64,000 nucleotides of DNA from Rugosimonospora sp040255525 (GCA_040255525.1 JBDZVD010000009.1:36476-100475), one strand, 5' to 3'. Shown: positions 49,483-58,551, numbered from the stretch's first letter. Program-made: numbers and translations. The notes: generated from the sequence alone by a model not told the origin.

Positions 49483-50505
49483 TCAGAGCTGCTCGGTCTC
49501 GCGGTAGTCGTCGGTGTCGTAGTCCACGTCGGAAAAGGTGTCGACGACGTGGGTCGGGTCGAAGGTCGGAGCGGAGTCCTTCAGCCCCAGACCCATCCCG
49601 GCCAGCTTCATCTTGACCTCGTCGATGGACTTCTGACCGAAGTTCCTGATGTCGAGCAGATCCGCCTCGGTACGGCCGATCAGCTCGCCGACGGTGTTGA
49701 TGCCCTCACGCTTGAGGCAGTTGTACGAGCGGACGGTCAGGTCCAGCTCCTCGATGGGCAGCGCCAGGTCGGCGGCCATCTGCGCGTCCTGCGGCGAGGG
49801 GCCGATGTCGATGTGGTCGGCCGTCTCGTCCAGCTCGCGAGCCAGCCCGAACAGCTCGACCAGGGTCGAGCCGGCCGAGGCCAGCGCGGTACGCGGGGTG
49901 ATCGAAGCCTTGGTCTCGACGTCGATGATGAGCTTGTCGAAGTCGGTGCGCTGCTCGACGCGGGTCGCCTCGACGCGGTACGTGACCTTCATGACCGGCG
50001 AGTAGATCGAGTCGACCGGGATCCGGCCGATCTCCGCGCCGGCCTGCTTGTTCTGCGAGGCGGTGACGTAGCCGCGACCGCGCTCGACGGTCAGCTCCAT
50101 GTCCAGCCGGCCCTTGCCGTTCAGCGTGGCCAGCTTCAGGTCGGCGTTGTGCACCGAAACCCCGGCCGGAGGCTGGATGTCTCCGGCGGTGACGTCGCCG
50201 GGGCCCTGCTTGCGCAGGTACATCGACACCGGCTCGTCGTGCTCGGAGCTGACGCACAGCTCCTTGACGTTCATGACCAGCTCGACCACGTCCTCCTTGA
50301 CGCCGGGGATCGTGGTGAACTCGTGCAGGACGCCGTCAACCTTGATGCTGGTGACGGCCGCACCCGGGATGGACGACAGCAGGGTACGCCGCAGGGAGTT
50401 GCCCAGCGTGTACCCGAAGCCCGGCTCCAGCGGTTCGATGGTGAACCGCGACCGGGTCTCGCTGATCGGCTCCTCGTTGAGAGACGGCCGCTGAGTGATG
50501 AGCAC
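49483..50505 (-). CDS. rpoA: RNA polymerase subunit alpha
   Basis: A 340-residue alpha subunit. The amino domain (about 1-230) dimerises and assembles the enzyme (FTIEPLEPGFGYTLGNSLRR). A linker and C-terminal domain follow with RSYNCLKREGINTVGELIGR and LLDIRNFGQKSIDEVKMKL, which bind UP-element DNA and activators. Length is normal for actinobacteria. Located between rpsD and rplQ in the alpha operon. Confidence 0.98.
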   Translation of the reverse strand: MLITQRPSLNEEPISETRSRFTIEPLEPGFGYTLGNSLRRTLLSSIPGAAVTSIKVDGVLHEFTTIPGVKEDVVELVMNVKELCVSSEHDEPVSMYLRKQGPGDVTAGDIQPPAGVSVHNADLKLATLNGKGRLDMELTVERGRGYVTASQNKQAGAEIGRIPVDSIYSPVMKVTYRVEATRVEQRTDFDKLIIDVETKASITPRTALASAGSTLVELFGLARELDETADHIDIGPSPQDAQMAADLALPIEELDLTVRSYNCLKREGINTVGELIGRTEADLLDIRNFGQKSIDEVKMKLAGMGLGLKDSAPTFDPTHVVDTFSDVDYDTDDYRETEQL

Positions 50506-50593
50506 TTGCTTTTCCTCCGATACGTCGGGCGCCCGCTATTTGACGCCAACGCTTGCGTGGCGGCCGCCCAAGCCGGGCGGCCGCCGAAAGCTC

Positions 50594-51220
50594 TTACTTC
50601 GAGTAGTACTCGACGATGAGCTGCTCCTGGACCTGCGTGTCGATGACCTGCCGGGCCGGGAGGGTGTGCACCAGGATCTTCAGCTGGCTGGGGATGGCCT
50701 CCAGCCACGCCGGTACCGTCCGGGAGCCGGCCTCGGCGGCGGCCACGACGAACGGGGTCAGCTGGCGGGAGGACTCCCGGACCTCGATGATGTCGTGCTC
50801 GCGAACCCGGTAGGACGGGATGTCGACCTTCTTGCCGTTCACCACGAAGTGGCCGTGCTTGACCAGCTGGCGGGCCATATCGCGGGACTTCGCGTAGCCG
50901 GCGCGGTAGACGACGTTGTCCAGCCGGGACTCCAGGATCTGGAGCATGACCTCACCGGTCTTGCCCGGCTTGCGGACGGCCTCGTCGTAGACCGCCTGGA
51001 ACTGCCGCTCCAGCACGCCGTACACCCGGCGGGCCTTCTGCTTCTCACGCAGCTGGAGCAGGTACTCGGTCTCCTTCGGGCGACCGCGGCCGTGCTGGCC
51101 GGGCGGGAAGGGACGCGACTCGAACGGGCACTTCGGCCCGTCGCACTTGCTGCCCTTGAGGAACAGCTTCATCTTCTCCCGACGGCAACGGCGGCAGTCG
51201 GCACCTGTGTATCGAGCCAT
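50594..51220 (-). CDS. rpsD: 30S ribosomal protein S4 (uS4), zinc-containing form
   Basis: A 208-residue S4 that nucleates 16S rRNA assembly. The start MARYTGADCRRCRREKMKLF carries CxxC; two more cysteines follow (KCDGPKC), giving the C+ zinc form. The S4 RNA-binding domain is LDNVVYRAGYAKSRDMARQL through KVDIPSYRVREHD. Streptomyces commonly has a cysteine-free S4, so this is a useful lineage marker. Between rpsK and rpoA. Confidence 0.97.
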   Translation of the reverse strand: MARYTGADCRRCRREKMKLFLKGSKCDGPKCPFESRPFPPGQHGRGRPKETEYLLQLREKQKARRVYGVLERQFQAVYDEAVRKPGKTGEVMLQILESRLDNVVYRAGYAKSRDMARQLVKHGHFVVNGKKVDIPSYRVREHDIIEVRESSRQLTPFVVAAAEAGSRTVPAWLEAIPSQLKILVHTLPARQVIDTQVQEQLIVEYYSK

Positions 51221-51236
51221 CTTTATCTATTCCTTC

Positions 51237-51644
51237 TCAGACCCGGCGACGCTTCGGCGGACGGCATCCGTTGTGCGGCTGCGGCGTGACGTCGGCGATG
51301 GTGCCGACCTCAAGCCCGACGGCCTGCAGCGAGCGGATGGCGGTCTCCCGGCCGGAGCCCGGACCCTTCACGAACACATCGACCTTGCGCATGCCGTGCT
51401 CCATCGCCCGGCGGGCGGCCGCCTCGGCGGCCAGCTGCGCGGCGAACGGAGTCGACTTGCGGGAACCCTTGAAGCCGACCTGGCCGGCGGACGCCCAGGA
51501 GATGACGGCCCCGGTCGGGTCGGTGATCGACACGATCGTGTTGTTGAAGGTGCTCTTGATGTGCGCCTGTCCGTGCGCGACGTTCTTGCGTTCTTTGCGC
51601 CGTACCTTCTTGACAGCGGCGCCGGTGCGTGCCTTCGGCGGCAT
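51237..51644 (-). CDS. rpsK: 30S ribosomal protein S11 (uS11)
   Basis: A 135-residue S11, platform of the 30S subunit. The blocks HGQAHIKSTFNNTIVSITDP, GFKGSRKSTPFAAQLAAEAA and DVTPQPHNGCRPPKRRRV are all canonical. 16 bases upstream of rpsD in the same operon. Confidence 0.98.
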   Translation of the reverse strand: MPPKARTGAAVKKVRRKERKNVAHGQAHIKSTFNNTIVSITDPTGAVISWASAGQVGFKGSRKSTPFAAQLAAEAAARRAMEHGMRKVDVFVKGPGSGRETAIRSLQAVGLEVGTIADVTPQPHNGCRPPKRRRV

Positions 51645-51781
51645 AAGCTTCGTAGTCCTCCTGAATCGGTCCGCTGGCGGCGACGCCGTTCCGGTCCATC
51701 ACAGCCACCCACGCCGTGCCCGATGGCACCGCGCAGCGGCCAGACGCGTCCCGGAATCGCCGGCGGACCGAGCGCTTCTGA

Positions 51782-52162
51782 TTACTTCTTGCCGGGCTTC
51801 TTCTTGTTGGCCACGACCTTCTTCGGCCCCTTGCGCGTGCGCGCGTTGGTCCGGGTCCGCTGGCCGCGCACGGGCAGGCCCCGGCGGTGGCGGATGCCCT
51901 GGTAGCAGCCGATCTCGACCTTGCGCCGGATGTCCGCGGCGATCTCGCGGCGCAGGTCACCCTCGATCCGGAAGTTGGCTTCGATGTAGTCGCGGAGCTG
52001 AACCAACTCGTCGTCGGTCAGGTCCTTGACCCGCTTGCCGGGATCGACACTGGTCGCCGCGAGCGCCTCGCTGGCGCGGGTGCGACCGATCCCGAAGATG
52101 TAGGTAAGCGCGATCTCCATCCGCTTCTCGCGGGGAAGATCAACACCGACTAGACGTGCCAT
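51782..52162 (-). CDS. rpsM: 30S ribosomal protein S13 (uS13)
   Basis: A 126-residue S13 at the subunit interface. MARLVGVDLPREKRMEIALT at the start, HRRGLPVRGQRTRTNARTRK at the end with a lysine-rich tail. Start of the rpsM-rpsK-rpsD-rpoA-rplQ group; 137 bases separate it from rpsK, with no visible gene. Confidence 0.98.
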   Translation of the reverse strand: MARLVGVDLPREKRMEIALTYIFGIGRTRASEALAATSVDPGKRVKDLTDDELVQLRDYIEANFRIEGDLRREIAADIRRKVEIGCYQGIRHRRGLPVRGQRTRTNARTRKGPKKVVANKKKPGKK

Positions 52163-52323
52163 GGATGGGCGTGCTCCTCATGTTCGTGGAGGTCTGTGCC
52201 CGCCCCGCCCCTACCTGCCCGGGTAGGGCCCCGGCCTCCCGCCGGGGGTCAGCCACCGTCCATCACTGAACGAACCGCGGCTGGGACGAACCTGTCTTGT
52301 CGTGCGGGCAGCGCCCGGGCGAC

Positions 52324-52440
52324 TCAGCCCTGGCGCTGCTTGTGACGCGGGTCGGTCTTGCAGATGACCATGACCCGGCCGTGCCGGCGGATCACCCGGC
52401 AGTTGTTGCAGATCCGCTTAACGCTCGGCTTGACCTTCAC
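52324..52440 (-). CDS. rpmJ: 50S ribosomal protein L36 (bL36), zinc-containing form
   Basis: 38 residues: MKVKPSVKRICNNCRVI, then RRHGRVMVICKTDPRHKQRQ and a final Gly. Cys11, Cys14, Cys27 and His33 form the zinc ribbon (C+ type). GTG start at 52438-52440, downstream of infA and upstream of rpsM as usual. Confidence 0.95.
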   Translation of the reverse strand: MKVKPSVKRICNNCRVIRRHGRVMVICKTDPRHKQRQG

Positions 52441-52468
52441 TGGTTACCCCTCATTGGTCAACCGGACG

Positions 52469-52690
52469 TCACTTGTATCGGTAGACGATGCGGCCACGGG
52501 TGAGGTCGTACGGTGAAAGTTCCACCACGACCCTGTCTTCCGGCAGGATACGGATGTAGTGCTGTCGCATCTTGCCGCTGATGTGTGCCAAGACCTTGTG
52601 CCCATTAGCAAGCTCGACCCTGAACATCGCGTTCGGAAGCGGCTCGATCACTCGGCCCTCGATCTCGATGGCCCCGTCCTTTTTCGGCAT
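52469..52690 (-). CDS. infA: Translation initiation factor IF-1
   Basis: A 73-residue OB-fold protein that binds the A site during initiation. MPKKDGAIEIEGRVIEPLPN at the start and VVVELSPYDLTRGRIVYRYK at the end match the family throughout. 28 bases upstream of rpmJ. Upstream is a 225-base gap (52691-52915) that should contain the infA promoter; I see no gene there. Confidence 0.98.
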   Translation of the reverse strand: MPKKDGAIEIEGRVIEPLPNAMFRVELANGHKVLAHISGKMRQHYIRILPEDRVVVELSPYDLTRGRIVYRYK

Positions 52691-52915
52691 GTCCTCCGCT
52701 ACCTGACGTCCAGTTTGATGACAGGCTCACAGAATCCATCGCAAATGCCAGAGGACATTCACGCCAGCCGCGGAACCGCCATGCCGCCGAAGCGCCGGGC
52801 AGGCATGGCAGTGTGGACGCTGTGCGCCGAAAAAATAGTGTACGCGTACCAACACGCCGGCGGCAAACTCGCTCCACCGGGCCGGCGCGTCGGTTGACAC
52901 CGGGCCCGCGAACGA

Positions 52916-53491
52916 CTACCGCCAGCGATCCCGGCGACGCTCCCACCGCTGTTGGTGGCGCATCCGTTCCCGGTCCTTGCGCTGCCGCTGGCGCTCCTGC
53001 TCGGCGGCCAGGTAGGTGTGCGGGTCGCCGCTCGCGTACGCCATGATCGTCCGGCCGAGCAGGATCGCACCCCATGGGCCGGCGACCCACACCGGCCACG
53101 GGTACCCACCGAAGTCGGTGGCCAGGTAGATCACCAAGCAGATCAACGTAGTGGACAGCCAGCCGCCCCACATGGCGAGCAACAGTGGCGACCGGCCCCG
53201 GCGACGTTGCTGGTCGCCGCCCGGCGTCACCGGCGCCCGGTACCCGGCCTGGGCTCCGGCCGGCGGTGGGGCCGGGGCCACCGTGGACTGCTCCGGAGCC
53301 GCCGTGCGGGGCAGGTCGTCGAGCACCCGATCCAGCTCGCCGTAGGTCTTCGCGGCATACGTGCGCTGCAGCCGCTCGTCGTACTCGGACAGGTCCAGGC
53401 GGCCCTCGTTGAGCGCCGTACGCAGTCGATCAGCTACGAACTGCCGGTCCGAGTCGGCCGCTCGTAGATCGTCACGCCCTTCCGCCACCAT
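52916..53491 (-). CDS. DUF1707 / membrane protein
   Basis: A 191-residue protein. The amino end is the DUF1707 domain (LRAADSDRQFVADRLRTALN, then EGRLDLSEYDERLQRTY). A Pro/Gln-rich linker, two membrane helices (about 106-126 and 131-150) and a long Arg/Gln coiled end follow. DUF1707 proteins are common in actinobacteria, often with cell-envelope roles, but no function is fixed. ATG 53491 is preferred over the TTG one codon earlier. Between map and infA, where it is a lineage-specific insertion. Confidence 0.85.
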   Translation of the reverse strand: MVAEGRDDLRAADSDRQFVADRLRTALNEGRLDLSEYDERLQRTYAAKTYGELDRVLDDLPRTAAPEQSTVAPAPPPAGAQAGYRAPVTPGGDQQRRRGRSPLLLAMWGGWLSTTLICLVIYLATDFGGYPWPVWVAGPWGAILLGRTIMAYASGDPHTYLAAEQERQRQRKDRERMRHQQRWERRRDRWR

Positions 53492-53532
53492 CAAAGCTTC
53501 GCACGCGACGGCAAGCGGACACCAACCCGCAC

Positions 53533-53550
53533 TCCCCGCCGGAACGGGGA
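53533..53550 (-). terminator. Weak hairpin after map
   Basis: TCCCCG, 6 bases, CGGGGA in the gap between map and the DUF1707 gene, 7 bases beyond the map stop. A possible terminator; short and without a T-tract. Confidence 0.35.
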
Positions 53551-53556
53551 CGCCGG

Positions 53557-54408
53557 TCAGCCGGTACCGGCGTGTGAGGTCAGCAGCTCACCGAGGCGCT
53601 CGCGACCACCGTCCTCGGCGGTGAACACCCAGACCCCGTCCTCGTACAGGCCGATCGAGTGCTCGACGTGCACGGCCGTCGAGCCGTCCCGGGTGACCAC
53701 GGTCCAGCCGTCGGACAGCTCCAGGGTGTCCGCCGACCCCATCGTGATCATCGGCTCGATCGCCAGTGCCAGGCCGGCGACCAACCGGGGGCCCTTGCCG
53801 GCGCGGCCGTAGTTGAGCACGTGCGGGTCCTGGTGCATCTCCGTACCGATGCCATGGCCGCCGTACCCGCGGACGATCCCGTACCGGCCGGCACCCCGCA
53901 GGTACGCCTCGATGGCCGCGGAGATGTCGGTCAACCGGCCGCGGCCGGACCGGACGCCACGCGCGGCCGCGGCGATGCCGGCCCACATGGAGTTCTCCGC
54001 GACCTCGATCGCCCGGCTCAGGTTCGGCTTGATCTCGCCCACCCCGACGGTGATGGCGGCGTCGCCGTGCCAGCCGTCGAGGATCGCGCCGCAGTCGATC
54101 GAGATCACGTCGCCCGCGACCAGTACCTGCTGGCGCGACGGGATGGCGTGCACGATCTGCTGGTTGACCGACGAACAGATGGTGGCGGGATAGCCGTAGT
54201 AGCCCTTGAACGACGGCACCGCCCCGGCGGCCCGGATGTTCTCCTCCGCCAGGGCGTCCAGGTCACCGGTGCTGACCCCGGGCGCCACGGCCTCCCGCAG
54301 CTTGGCCAGGGTGTCCGCGACGACGAGGCCGGCCGCCCTCATCTTGAGCAGCTGCTCGGGCGTTTTGTACTGGATGTCCAGCGTTGCGGCGCGCATGCCT
54401 ACGCTCAT
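53557..54408 (-). CDS. map: Methionine aminopeptidase type I
   Basis: A 283-residue metalloprotease that removes the initiator Met. The two-metal site residues are in GWHGDAAITVGVGE (Asp), VRGYGGHGIGTEMHQDPHV (His) and LALAIEPMITMG (Glu), with a final Glu in VEHSIGLYE. CSSVNQQIVHAIPS is the family block. ATG 54408 gives a four-base overlap with the adk stop (ATGA); ATG 54396 is possible. No SH3-motif N-extension. Confidence 0.96.
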   Translation of the reverse strand: MSVGMRAATLDIQYKTPEQLLKMRAAGLVVADTLAKLREAVAPGVSTGDLDALAEENIRAAGAVPSFKGYYGYPATICSSVNQQIVHAIPSRQQVLVAGDVISIDCGAILDGWHGDAAITVGVGEIKPNLSRAIEVAENSMWAGIAAAARGVRSGRGRLTDISAAIEAYLRGAGRYGIVRGYGGHGIGTEMHQDPHVLNYGRAGKGPRLVAGLALAIEPMITMGSADTLELSDGWTVVTRDGSTAVHVEHSIGLYEDGVWVFTAEDGGRERLGELLTSHAGTG

Positions 54409-55058
54409 CCACCGTACGAGCGGAGCGCGTCTATCGCCCGTACCGTCACGTCCTCGACCGGCCCGGTCGCGTCGATGCCCACCAGCTTGTTCTGTGCGCC
54501 GTAGTAGTCCACCAAGGGAGCGGTGTCCCGGGCGTAGACCTTCAAACGCTCGGCGATCACATCGGGCTTGTCGTCGTCCCGCTGGTACAGCTCGCCGCCG
54601 CAACGATCGCAGGCGGCCTCCTGGCTCGGGGCGTCGAACTCGATGTGCCAGATCTTGCCGCAGCCACGGCACTGCCGCCGGCCGGACAGCCGCCGGATCA
54701 CCTCGTCGTCGTCGACCACCAGCTCCAGTACGAGGTCCAGCTGGGTGCCGAGGTCGGCCAGCAGCTTGTCGAGCGCGGCCGCCTGGGGCAGGGTCCGCGG
54801 GAACCCGTCGAGCAGGAACCCGTCGGCGGCGTCCGGCTCGGCCAGGCGCTCACGGACCATGTTGATGGTCACCTCGTCCGGGACGAGCTGGCCGGCGTCC
54901 ATGTACCGCTTGGCCTCGACGCCCAGCGGGGTGCCCTGGCCGACGTTGGCGCGGAAGATGTCTCCGGTCGAGATCTTGGGTACCGCGAGGTGAGCCGCGA
55001 TGAACTCGGCCTGGGTTCCCTTACCCGCGCCGGGCGGGCCTACCAGTACCAGCCTCAC
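54405..55058 (-). CDS. adk: Adenylate kinase
   Basis: A 217-residue enzyme balancing ATP, ADP and AMP. P-loop VLVGPPGAGKGTQAEFIA at the start, AMP-site ISTGDIFRANV and LLDGFPRTLPQ. The LID has a Cys4 zinc site (CRGCGK, then CDRCGGELYQR). GTG 55058 has GGAGG 9 bases upstream. Between secY and map, as in most bacteria. Confidence 0.97.
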   Translation of the reverse strand: MRLVLVGPPGAGKGTQAEFIAAHLAVPKISTGDIFRANVGQGTPLGVEAKRYMDAGQLVPDEVTINMVRERLAEPDAADGFLLDGFPRTLPQAAALDKLLADLGTQLDLVLELVVDDDEVIRRLSGRRQCRGCGKIWHIEFDAPSQEAACDRCGGELYQRDDDKPDVIAERLKVYARDTAPLVDYYGAQNKLVGIDATGPVEDVTVRAIDALRSYGG

Positions 55059-55182
55059 GCGGCGCCACCTCCCCGACCGGCCCGGGCGATGCTGATGCGG
55101 CCCGGTGCGACTTCGCTCCACATAGCGCGCGGCGCCGCGAAGGCACTCGCGGCGCGGCGCAGCAAACCGGTCAGCCCGCTCA

Positions 55183-56505
55183 CTACCTCAGGAACCCTTC
55201 GTAGTTGCGCTGCATGAGCTGGCTCTCGATCTGCTTCACGGTCTCCAGGCCCACGCCGACGATGATCAGGACGGCCGTACCACCGAACGGGAAGTTCTGT
55301 TTGTTGTTGCCTACGAGGCCCATGAACAGGTTCGGCAGCACCGCGATGATGGCCAGGTACAGAGCGCCCGGAGCGGTGATCCGGCTCAGGATGAAGTCGA
55401 GGTACTCGGACGTCGGCTTGCCGGGCCGGATGCCCGGGACGAAGCCGCCGTACTTCTTCATGTTGTCCGCGACCTCGGTCGGGTTGAACGTGATCGAGAC
55501 GTAGAAGTAGGTGAAGAAGACGATCAGCAGGAAGTAGATCGTGATGTTGACCCAGTCGTTCTGCTTGATCAGGTGGTTGTTGATGAACTTGTAGAGCGCG
55601 TTCGGGTGATTCGAGTCCATCAACTGCAGGGCCAGCTGCGGCAGGTACAGCAGGGACGACGCGAAGATCACCGGGATGACGCCGGCCTGGTTGACCTTCA
55701 ACGGGATGTACGTGGACGTGCCGCCGTACATTCGCCGCCCGACCATGCGTTTCGCGTACTGCACCGGAACCCGGCGCTGCGCCTGCTCCATGAAGACGAC
55801 GGCGGTGATCACGATCAGACCGATCGCGATGATCAGCGCGAAGACCGCCCAGCCGCGACTCTGCTTGATCGACCAACCCTCGGACGGGAGCCGCGCCGCG
55901 ATCGAGGTGAAGATCAGCACCGACATGCCGTTGCCGATCCCCTTGTCGGTGACCATCTCACCGAGCCACATGATCACACCGGTGCCGGCCGTCATCGTCA
56001 GGACGATCACGCTGACCGTGAGCCACATCGGGATCTTGGTCTGCGGGATCGCCGGGAACTGGTCGCACTGGTTGTTGAACAGCTGCCCGGACCGGGCGAG
56101 CGCGACGAACGCGGACGCCTGGAGCACGCCGAGGGCCAGGGTCAGGTACCGGGTGTACTGCGTGATCTTGGCCTGGCCGGCCTGCCCCTCCTTACGGAGT
56201 TGCTCCAGCCGGGGGATCACGACGGTGAGCAGCTGCAGAATGATGCTCGCGGTGATGTACGGCATGATGCCCAGCGCGAACACCGACAGCTGCAACAGCG
56301 CGCCACCGGAGAACAGGTTCAGCAGGCTGAAGACCCCGTTGCTGCCGTTCTGCACGATCTTGACGCACTGCTGGACGTTGCCGTAGGACACACCGGGACT
56401 CGGCAGGGTGGCGCCGAGCCGGTATATGGCGATCATCCCCAGCGTGAACAGCAGCTTCTTACGCAGGTCAGGCGTTCGAAACGCACTGAGAAAGGCGGCG
56501 AGCAA
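55183..56505 (-). CDS. secY: Protein translocase subunit SecY
   Basis: A 440-residue channel of the Sec machinery with ten membrane helices. It begins AFLSAFRTPDLRKKLLFTLG, has the plug LGATLPSPGVSYGN, cytosolic loop RRVPVQYAKRMVGRR and VGLETVKQIESQLMQRNYEG near the end. The start is a TTG at 56503-56505 with GGAGGAAGAAG directly upstream; the frame is open to 56568 but that part is not SecY-like. Preceded by a 331-base gap with a terminator and probable own promoter. Confidence 0.95.
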   Translation of the reverse strand: MLAAFLSAFRTPDLRKKLLFTLGMIAIYRLGATLPSPGVSYGNVQQCVKIVQNGSNGVFSLLNLFSGGALLQLSVFALGIMPYITASIILQLLTVVIPRLEQLRKEGQAGQAKITQYTRYLTLALGVLQASAFVALARSGQLFNNQCDQFPAIPQTKIPMWLTVSVIVLTMTAGTGVIMWLGEMVTDKGIGNGMSVLIFTSIAARLPSEGWSIKQSRGWAVFALIIAIGLIVITAVVFMEQAQRRVPVQYAKRMVGRRMYGGTSTYIPLKVNQAGVIPVIFASSLLYLPQLALQLMDSNHPNALYKFINNHLIKQNDWVNITIYFLLIVFFTYFYVSITFNPTEVADNMKKYGGFVPGIRPGKPTSEYLDFILSRITAPGALYLAIIAVLPNLFMGLVGNNKQNFPFGGTAVLIIVGVGLETVKQIESQLMQRNYEGFLR

Positions 56506-56836
56506 CTTCTTCCTCCTGCGCGGAGCGGCCCGCGGTGCTGCGGGGTCTGTGGCCAGGGTGTAGAACAAAAGCCTAGCTGGGAACGGACTCTAACAGTCCG
56601 CCCCGAGTTCGGTGAGGGGTGGATGACACATCGTCAGTCACCAATTGAAGATCATGGCGCCCGCCAGCCGCATGCGCAACCGTCCGGACGCCATTACCTA
56701 CGACATCTCTACGACCCGGCCCGCCCGGACCCCGGACGGGCCCGGCTGCCGGAACCCGATTCGTCCACGGACCGACCGCGCGGCGGGCCCGCCCGTGGGA
56801 CGGGCGGGCCTGGCGGCCGGACCATGGCCTCACGAG
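56506..56836 (-). promoter_or_regulatory. secY upstream region
   Basis: 331 bases between rplO and secY, unusually long for the spc operon. It holds the hairpin at 56786-56810 near its rplO end and, nearer secY, an AT-richer stretch (about 56570-56720) suitable for a secY-adk-map promoter. No gene is visible. Confidence 0.5.
56786..56810 (-). terminator. Terminator hairpin after rplO
   Basis: GGCCCGCCCGT (56786-56796), loop GGG, ACGGGCGGGCC (56800-56810), a perfect 11-base-pair stem 26 bases after the rplO stop. Likely partial terminator between the ribosomal-protein run and secY. Confidence 0.75.
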
Positions 56837-57280
56837 TCAGATCTCCGTGGTCGACCCGCCGTTGGCCTCGATCTTCTCCTTCGCCGACGCGCTGAACGCG
56901 TTCGCCGACACCTGGAGCGTCACGCCGCCCAGCTCTCCGGTACCGAGGATCTTCACCGGCTGGCCCTTGCGTACCGCGCCGGCCTCCACCAGTTCGGTGA
57001 TGCCGACCTGGCCGCCCTTGGGGAACAGTTCCGCGAGCCGGTCCAGGTTGACCACCTGGAACGTCACCTTGAACTTGTTCTTGAATCCCTTGAGCTTCGG
57101 CAGCCGCATGTGGATGGGCATCTGCCCACCTTCGAAGGACGCCGGCACCTGGTACCGGGCCTTGGTGCCCTTGGTACCGCGGCCAGCGGTCTTGCCCTTC
57201 GAACCTTCACCACGACCCACGCGGGTCTTCGCGGTCCTCGCGCCCGGAGCCGGACGCAGGTGGTGGACCTTGATCGCCAT
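56837..57280 (-). CDS. rplO: 50S ribosomal protein L15 (uL15)
   Basis: A 147-residue L15. MAIKVHHLRPAPGARTAKTR at the start, GRGEGSKGKTAGRGTKGTKA basic tail motif, and VTLQVSANAFSASAKEKIEA at the end. TAATG overlap with rpmD. Followed by a strong hairpin. Confidence 0.97.
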   Translation of the reverse strand: MAIKVHHLRPAPGARTAKTRVGRGEGSKGKTAGRGTKGTKARYQVPASFEGGQMPIHMRLPKLKGFKNKFKVTFQVVNLDRLAELFPKGGQVGITELVEAGAVRKGQPVKILGTGELGGVTLQVSANAFSASAKEKIEANGGSTTEI

Positions 57281-57462
57281 TACTCGACCTCCTCGATCTT
57301 CACGAGGTGGTTCACGGTGAAGATCATGCCCCGGATCTCGGGACGGTCCTCCTTGACCACCACGTCATTGATCCGCTTCAGGCCGAGCGTGCGCAGCGTC
57401 TCGCGCTGGTTGCGCTTCGACCCGATCTCGGACCGGACCTGGGTCACCTTCAAGCGGGCCAT
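57280..57462 (-). CDS. rpmD: 50S ribosomal protein L30 (uL30)
   Basis: 60 residues: MARLKVTQVRSEIGSKRNQR, then ETLRTLGLKRINDVVVKED. Canonical short bacterial L30. TGATG overlap with rpsE upstream and TAATG with rplO downstream, so the three are translationally coupled. Confidence 0.97.
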   Translation of the reverse strand: MARLKVTQVRSEIGSKRNQRETLRTLGLKRINDVVVKEDRPEIRGMIFTVNHLVKIEEVE

Positions 57463-58082
57463 CACGCCCCCGCTCCGGCACGCGCGGCCAGCATGGCCGC
57501 CGGCGCGACGTCCTCGACCGGGAGACCGCGGCGCGAGGCGACCGCCTCGGGCGACTCCAGCTTCCGCAGGGCGTTCACGGTCGCGTGCACGATGTTGATC
57601 GGGTTCGACGACCCGAGGCTCTTGGACAGCACGTCGTGGATGCCCGCGCACTCCAGCACGGCGCGCACCGGGCCACCGGCGATGACGCCGGTACCGGCGC
57701 TGGCCGGCTTGAGCAGCACGACGCCCGCGGCGTCCTCACCCTGTACCGGGTGCGGGATCGACGAGGTGATCCGGGGCACCTTGAAGAAGTGCTTCTTGGC
57801 CTCCTCCACACCCTTGGCGATGGCCGCGGGCACCTCCTTGGCCTTCCCGTACCCGACGCCGACCGTGCCGTCACCGTCGCCCACCACGACCAGCGCGGTG
57901 AAGCTGAACCGGCGACCGCCCTTGACCACCTTGGCGACGCGGTTGATCGTCACGACGCGCTCGAGGTGCGGGGTCTTCTCGACCGGCGCGTTGCCCCGGC
58001 CGCCCTCACGACGGTTGTCCCGGCGGTTGCCGCCACCCTCGGAGCTGCCGGACCCGCCGCCTCTGCGCTGTTGACCTGGCAT
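57462..58082 (-). CDS. rpsE: 30S ribosomal protein S5 (uS5)
   Basis: A 206-residue S5 of the decoding-site helicase region. The first 30 residues are a Gly/Arg-rich extension. The S5 core has EKTPHLERVVTINRVAKVVK, GGRRFSFTALVVVGDGDGTV and DVLSKSLGSSNPINIVHATV. Confidence 0.97.
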   Translation of the reverse strand: MPGQQRRGGGSGSSEGGGNRRDNRREGGRGNAPVEKTPHLERVVTINRVAKVVKGGRRFSFTALVVVGDGDGTVGVGYGKAKEVPAAIAKGVEEAKKHFFKVPRITSSIPHPVQGEDAAGVVLLKPASAGTGVIAGGPVRAVLECAGIHDVLSKSLGSSNPINIVHATVNALRKLESPEAVASRRGLPVEDVAPAAMLAARAGAGA

Positions 58083-58097
58083 GAAGCGTTCTCCTTC

Positions 58098-58493
58098 CTA
58101 GAACTCGAGTCCGTTTTCGCGGGCGGCGTCGGCGAGAGCAGCGATCCTGCCGACGTACTTGTTGCCACCGCGGTCGAAGACCACCTTGCTGATCCCGGCG
58201 GCCTTGGCCCGGTCGGCCAGCAGCGCGCCGACCTTGCCGGCCAGGTCGCTCTTCGCCCCCTCGGTACCCCGGATCGAGGCGTCCATGGTGGAGGCCGACG
58301 CCAGGGTGCGTCCCTGCGCGTCGTCCACGACCTGGGCGACGATGTGCCGGAGCGACCGGGACACCACCAGGCGCGGGCGCTCGGCGGTACCGCGGACGTT
58401 CTTGCGTACCCGGAAGTGCCGGCGTGCCTTGCCGACCCGGCGTGCGGAGGCCACTCCACCACCGCTGCGCCTCTTTAACAACGTAGCCGTCAC
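58098..58493 (-). CDS. rplR: 50S ribosomal protein L18 (uL18)
   Basis: A 131-residue 5S-rRNA-binding protein. RVGKARRHFRVRKNVRGTAE, PRLVVSRSLRHIVAQVVDDA and KAAGISKVVFDRGGNKYVGR. GTG start 58 bases after rplF stop. 15 bases upstream of rpsE. Confidence 0.97.
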   Translation of the reverse strand: MTATLLKRRSGGGVASARRVGKARRHFRVRKNVRGTAERPRLVVSRSLRHIVAQVVDDAQGRTLASASTMDASIRGTEGAKSDLAGKVGALLADRAKAAGISKVVFDRGGNKYVGRIAALADAARENGLEF

Positions 58494-58551
58494 AGCCCCG
58501 CCAACCTCTCTTCGCTGCCGACCAGGACAGCCGGCCGCGTCCTCGCCGAGC

